Shown in pieces: positions 61,056-64,000 of a stretch of 64,000 nt of DNA. The notes beneath the pieces were generated by a model, which saw only the letters and a list, made by a program, of their open reading frames with translations, had not been told where the DNA came from and ran no database searches. Source of the stretch: Coraliomargarita sinensis (GTDB taxonomy: Bacteria > Verrucomicrobiota > Verrucomicrobiia > Opitutales > Coraliomargaritaceae); contig NZ_QHJQ01000002.1 in the NCBI RefSeq assembly GCF_003185655.1, forward strand, positions 310,001 through 374,000, read 5' to 3'. The translations under genes and the position numbers were made by a program. Position 1 is the first letter of the stretch; each line of letters opens with the position of its first letter.

Positions 61056-62843
61056 ATGGCTCTAGCCCGTATACAGACTGCAATACTTCAGAACCTCCTA
61101 AAAGCAGGGCATCTGAGTGATGGTCAGTATCGCAATATTGCCGATACCGAGGAGGAGATGTCGGGGGATGCTATCGAGAAGCTACTCACCGAGGAATACA
61201 AAATAAGCCAGCATCAATTGCTCTTCGCCAAGAGCGAAGCTTTCGATTTGACGCCGGTCAACATCCGCCGCTGCAAGGTAAACGAGACGACCTTTTCCAA
61301 GCTTGAGAAGGATTTTTGCCAGGAAAACAAAGTCCTGCCTTTGGGTTTTGCCGGTGACTATATCATTGTAGCGCTGAGCAATCCTTTTGACCTGCGCGTC
61401 ACAGCCAAGGTGCAGGATATGTCCGGAATGAAAGTCTCAATACTTCTCGGACTGGAGTCGGAAATTATCAGCGCGCTGGATGACAAAAACGAGCAGCACC
61501 AGGCCGTCGGGTTTGGTGACGTGGTCGAGGCGCTCGGTGCGGACTTTGAGAGCGAAGAGGATATCAGCGAGGATGACTTTTCGGATGAAGAGTCCGCCCC
61601 GATCATCAAGTTGGCAAACCGTATTATCGAGGAGGCTTATTTCTCCGGCGGTAGTGATATCCACGTCGAGCCTTTTGAAAAAGAGACCCGTGTTCGGGTG
61701 CGGGTTGACGGTGTCTTGCAAAACAAGCTGACGATTCCGCCTTCGGCTTCCGGCGCTTTGCTCGCCCGCCTGAAGGTGATGGCGCAGCTCGATATCGCGG
61801 AGAAACGTATGCCTCAGGATGGTCGTATTATCTTCAAGCAGTTCAATAAAAAGGGCATCGATGTGGACTTGCGTGTTTCTACCGCGCCGCTCAATCACGG
61901 TGAAGGTGTGGTCATGCGTATTCTGGACAAGCAGAAGAGTACACTGCCCCTGCCGGCGCTTGGTTTTTCCGAAAGAAATCTCGGTATCTATCGTGAGCTG
62001 ATTCAAAGACCCTACGGAATGATTCTGCATTGCGGCCCGACCGGTTCGGGTAAGTCGATGACGCTTTATTCCGCGCTCAACGAAATCAACACTGCTGATA
62101 TCTGTATCCGTACGGCCGAGGATCCGATTGAGTATACGCTGAACGGTCTGTTGCAGATGCAAATGCAGCGTAAGATCGGTCTTACTTTTGCCACGGCACT
62201 ACGCGCCTTTCTTCGGCAAGACCCTGACGTGATTCTGGTCGGCGAGATCCGGGATAAGGAAACTGCCGGTATTGCGGTGGAGGCTGCGCTCACCGGCCAC
62301 TTGCTATTCAGCACGCTACACACGAACGACGCACCGACTACCATTTCGCGACTGACCGAGATGGGGATCGAGCCGTTCATGATTTCCGCTTCGTTAATCT
62401 GTGTTTGCGCGCAGCGGCTCATGCGCCGGGTCTGCAAATCCTGTAAGAAAAACTACATGCAGGAGGGCAACGAGGCTGAAATCATCCGCCGTGCGATCGA
62501 GTGGTCCGGTAAAGTACCAGCGCATTCCGAGGACGGCTGCCCCACATGTGGCGGTAACGGTTATAAAGGTCGGGTGGGTATTCACGAGCTGATGGCGACC
62601 AGCGAGGAATTGATCAAGGCGATTAACGCAGACGAGGAAGCTGCGGTCATCAAACGCATCGCCATGCGCAACGGGATGATGACACTACACCAGGACAGCA
62701 TGCTCAAGGTAAAGGAGGGCTTGTCCACGATGGAAGAGGCCCTGGCGACGGTGCCGCCTGACATGGAAGAGTATGCTCACGAACTTGCTATTGCCGCTGA
62801 AACCGCCGAATCCGAAATGTCGGACAAAGAAGATAAAGAGTAG
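61056..62843 (+). CDS. Type IV pilus/type II secretion assembly ATPase (PilB/GspE)
   Basis: The 595-residue protein has an N-terminal T2SSE_N/MshEN-type domain ([36 protein letters not shown] at ~97-112). A GspE-type ATPase follows: Walker [16 protein letters not shown] (~327-341), Asp box AEDPIEY, Walker [26 protein letters not shown] and His box [16 protein letters not shown]. It also has the tetra-Cys zinc element C460xxC463 / C495xxC498. An acidic linker (~155-185, [15 protein letters not shown]) joins the parts. It would power pilus assembly or protein export. No pilC, pilT or gspD is in the window, so its apparatus is elsewhere. Confidence 0.93.
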   Translation: MALARIQTAILQNLLKAGHLSDGQYRNIADTEEEMSGDAIEKLLTEEYKISQHQLLFAKSEAFDLTPVNIRRCKVNETTFSKLEKDFCQENKVLPLGFAGDYIIVALSNPFDLRVTAKVQDMSGMKVSILLGLESEIISALDDKNEQHQAVGFGDVVEALGADFESEEDISEDDFSDEESAPIIKLANRIIEEAYFSGGSDIHVEPFEKETRVRVRVDGVLQNKLTIPPSASGALLARLKVMAQLDIAEKRMPQDGRIIFKQFNKKGIDVDLRVSTAPLNHGEGVVMRILDKQKSTLPLPALGFSERNLGIYRELIQRPYGMILHCGPTGSGKSMTLYSALNEINTADICIRTAEDPIEYTLNGLLQMQMQRKIGLTFATALRAFLRQDPDVILVGEIRDKETAGIAVEAALTGHLLFSTLHTNDAPTTISRLTEMGIEPFMISASLICVCAQRLMRRVCKSCKKNYMQEGNEAEIIRRAIEWSGKVPAHSEDGCPTCGGNGYKGRVGIHELMATSEELIKAINADEEAAVIKRIAMRNGMMTLHQDSMLKVKEGLSTMEEALATVPPDMEEYAHELAIAAETAESEMSDKEDKE

Positions 62844-62869
62844 CTTGATTCAAGGAGTGCCTGACTCAT

Positions 62870-63883
62870 GTGGTGGCATTCCAAACAGCATTGAATGACG
62901 AAGTGATCTACTGGGTGCGTCAACAAGGCTTTATGCTGCTTCTCTGCGCTGCGGTGCTTATGGCTTTTGTCTGGCCGCAGCCGGGGCATGCGAATGCCGT
63001 CGGTTATGCGGACTTGGCGGCTGATCTCTCTGTGGCTCTTATTTTTTTTGTGCAGGGACTATCTCTGGCCACAAAAAAGATGCTGGCAGGTAGTCGACCG
63101 GTCCGCCTGCATGTTTTTGTTCTCGGTTGGAATTTTATCCTGTTTCCAGCCCTGGCGTCATTGCTCAACGCACCGATGTCTTTTCTATTGGGACAGGAGT
63201 TGTGCATGGGCTTTTGGATGTTGGCTATCCTGCCCACAACGATCGCCTCGGCGACTGCACTGACAGCGGCATCGGGCGGTGCGGTGCCGCAGGCGATTTT
63301 TGTCAGCATCCTGTCCAATCTGCTCGCGGTCCTACTGGTGCCATTGCTTGCTGTGGCCTACTTGTCCCATGCCAGTGGAGCCGATGTCTCCCTTTTTCCC
63401 GTGTTGATCAAGTTGTGCTGGCTTGTGTTGTTGCCACTTGCTCTGGGGCAGTGTTTGCGCCGTAGCTGCCGCGCATGGTCGATCGCTGTCAGCCAAAGGG
63501 CACGATGGTTACCACAGGTTGCGATCCTCTATATTGTCTATCTTTCATTTGCCCAAACGGTTTCGTCCGGAGTGTTGACCACACTCTCAATCGGACGGCT
63601 CCTAACTGTGCTCTGTGGGGTCCTGCTGCTTTTACTTTTGGTCAGTGGGGCGGTCTGGCGAAGTTCCGGATTGATAAATCTGGGGCCGGGCGAGCGTGTT
63701 GCGGCATTTTACGCAGCTAGCCAGAAGTCCATCGCGACGGGTTTGCCACTACTTACCGCTGTTTTCGCGGCAGCATCCCTGCCTTGGGACACCGGTTTAA
63801 TCCTGGTGCCCCTGATTGTGTATCATCCACTCCAGCTTTTATTGGGCGGAATATTGGTTCCACGCTTCAATGAACGTGCATGA
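62870..63883 (+). CDS. SBF-like (bile acid:Na+ symporter family) transporter
   Basis: The frame starts with GTG at 62870 (or 62873), giving 337 residues; an aaggag motif lies 14 bp upstream. About ten helices are present. Family markers are the N-terminal GYADLAADLSVALIFFVQGLSL, VLGWNFILFPALASLL, MLAILPTTIASATALTAASGG and a closing LVPLIVYHPLQLLLGGIL. The layout fits the SBF-like/SLC10A7 subgroup of putative sodium-dependent carriers. The substrate is unknown. It follows the ATPase operon by 26 bp. Confidence 0.82.
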   Translation: MVAFQTALNDEVIYWVRQQGFMLLLCAAVLMAFVWPQPGHANAVGYADLAADLSVALIFFVQGLSLATKKMLAGSRPVRLHVFVLGWNFILFPALASLLNAPMSFLLGQELCMGFWMLAILPTTIASATALTAASGGAVPQAIFVSILSNLLAVLLVPLLAVAYLSHASGADVSLFPVLIKLCWLVLLPLALGQCLRRSCRAWSIAVSQRARWLPQVAILYIVYLSFAQTVSSGVLTTLSIGRLLTVLCGVLLLLLLVSGAVWRSSGLINLGPGERVAAFYAASQKSIATGLPLLTAVFAAASLPWDTGLILVPLIVYHPLQLLLGGILVPRFNERA

Positions 63884-63889
63884 GGCCCA

Positions 63890-64000
63890 TTATGCCTGCC
63901 GGCGAACCCATCGTTCAATCGTGAAGTCTTCGTTCTTTTGCAGGACTTCATCGAAATCGAAACGGTCTTCAAACTCAGGAAAGAAAGTGTCGCCTTCGCA
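63890..64000 (-). CDS. folA: Dihydrofolate reductase, C-terminal part (5' end beyond window)
   Basis: The minus strand from the right edge reads CEGDTFFPEFEDRFDFDE, then VLQKNEDFTIERWVRRQA and a TAA at 63890. EGDTFFPE, followed by a strand ending ..F.IE.WVR, is the C-terminal strand of DHFR. Only the last 36 residues are in the window; the active-site region is outside. It converges with the SBF-like gene, with 6 bp between stops. Confidence 0.7.
   Translation of the reverse strand, partial: CEGDTFFPEFEDRFDFDEVLQKNEDFTIERWVRRQA

Overview
The window looks like a chromosomal segment of a marine-type member of the Verrucomicrobiota, most likely class Opitutia (the Puniceicoccales/Opitutales side). 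This is an inference from gene content: a fused LpxC-FabZ enzyme followed by LpxA (outer membrane with lipid A), a Minf_1886-family protein, a DUF1080 lipoprotein, a DUF6288-like giant secreted protein, a GntR/LacI-type regulator fragment, and C-termini of the form GKTYAIQSA...RFYRL that are common in this phylum. DNA is moderately GC-rich. No rRNA, tRNA, CRISPR array, intact insertion sequence or phage module was seen.

Layout. (1) 1-7.6 kb: the 3' part of a giant cadherin-like surface protein, open at the window's left edge and built from a ~1,194-residue duplication, then a small outer-membrane beta-barrel. (2) 7.7-13.2 kb, minus strand: arginine biosynthesis argC-argJ-argB-argD-argF (glutamate to citrulline), with short-period degenerate repeats in every gap. 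(3) 13.3-14.2 kb, minus: rplM-rpsI with promoter and terminator. (4) 14.3-16.0 kb: a scar region with 3' fragments of a GH29 fucosidase and an amidohydrolase flanking an intact DUF1080 lipoprotein gene. (5) 16.1-21.7 kb: rpoZ, smpB, thrB, a Minf_1886 protein, a coiled-coil protein and a double-domain M16 peptidase. (6) 21.7-24.7 kb, minus: a tandem AP2-like protein and a PD-(D/E)XK nuclease fused to a Rad3-type Fe-S helicase. (7) 24.7-31.8 kb: SulP transporter, HisN-like phosphatase, DEDDh exonuclease, fmt, an unknown protein, a CaCA-like membrane protein and a Cu/Zn-type permease. (8) 32.0-33.9 kb: a stand-alone nuoA and a three-part protein joining a PTS EIIA-type domain, a pyruvate-kinase-C-like domain and a diadenylate cyclase domain. 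(9) 34.1-47.5 kb: a regulator fragment and a 4,200-residue secreted modular protein. (10) 48.1-53.4 kb: beta-hydroxyacid dehydrogenase and hydrolase pair, hemH, recO and DUF502. (11) 53.4-57.8 kb: HAD phosphatase, lpxC/fabZ, lpxA and an HtrA-type lipoprotein protease. (12) 57.8-62.8 kb: a four-gene operon of a GspE-N-like protein, two response regulators with decayed sigma-54 AAA+ modules, and a PilB/GspE ATPase. (13) 62.9-64.0 kb: an SBF-like transporter and the 3' end of folA.

Most genes are ordinary housekeeping. The items most worth a second look are the EIIA/PK-C/DAC fusion (probable c-di-AMP synthase with a phosphorelay-type sensor), the secretion/pilus ATPase operon with two pseudo-bEBP response regulators, the heptad-periodic intergenic repeats, and the two giant surface proteins. 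All assignments are from reading the sequence and recalled family motifs; no database search was run.
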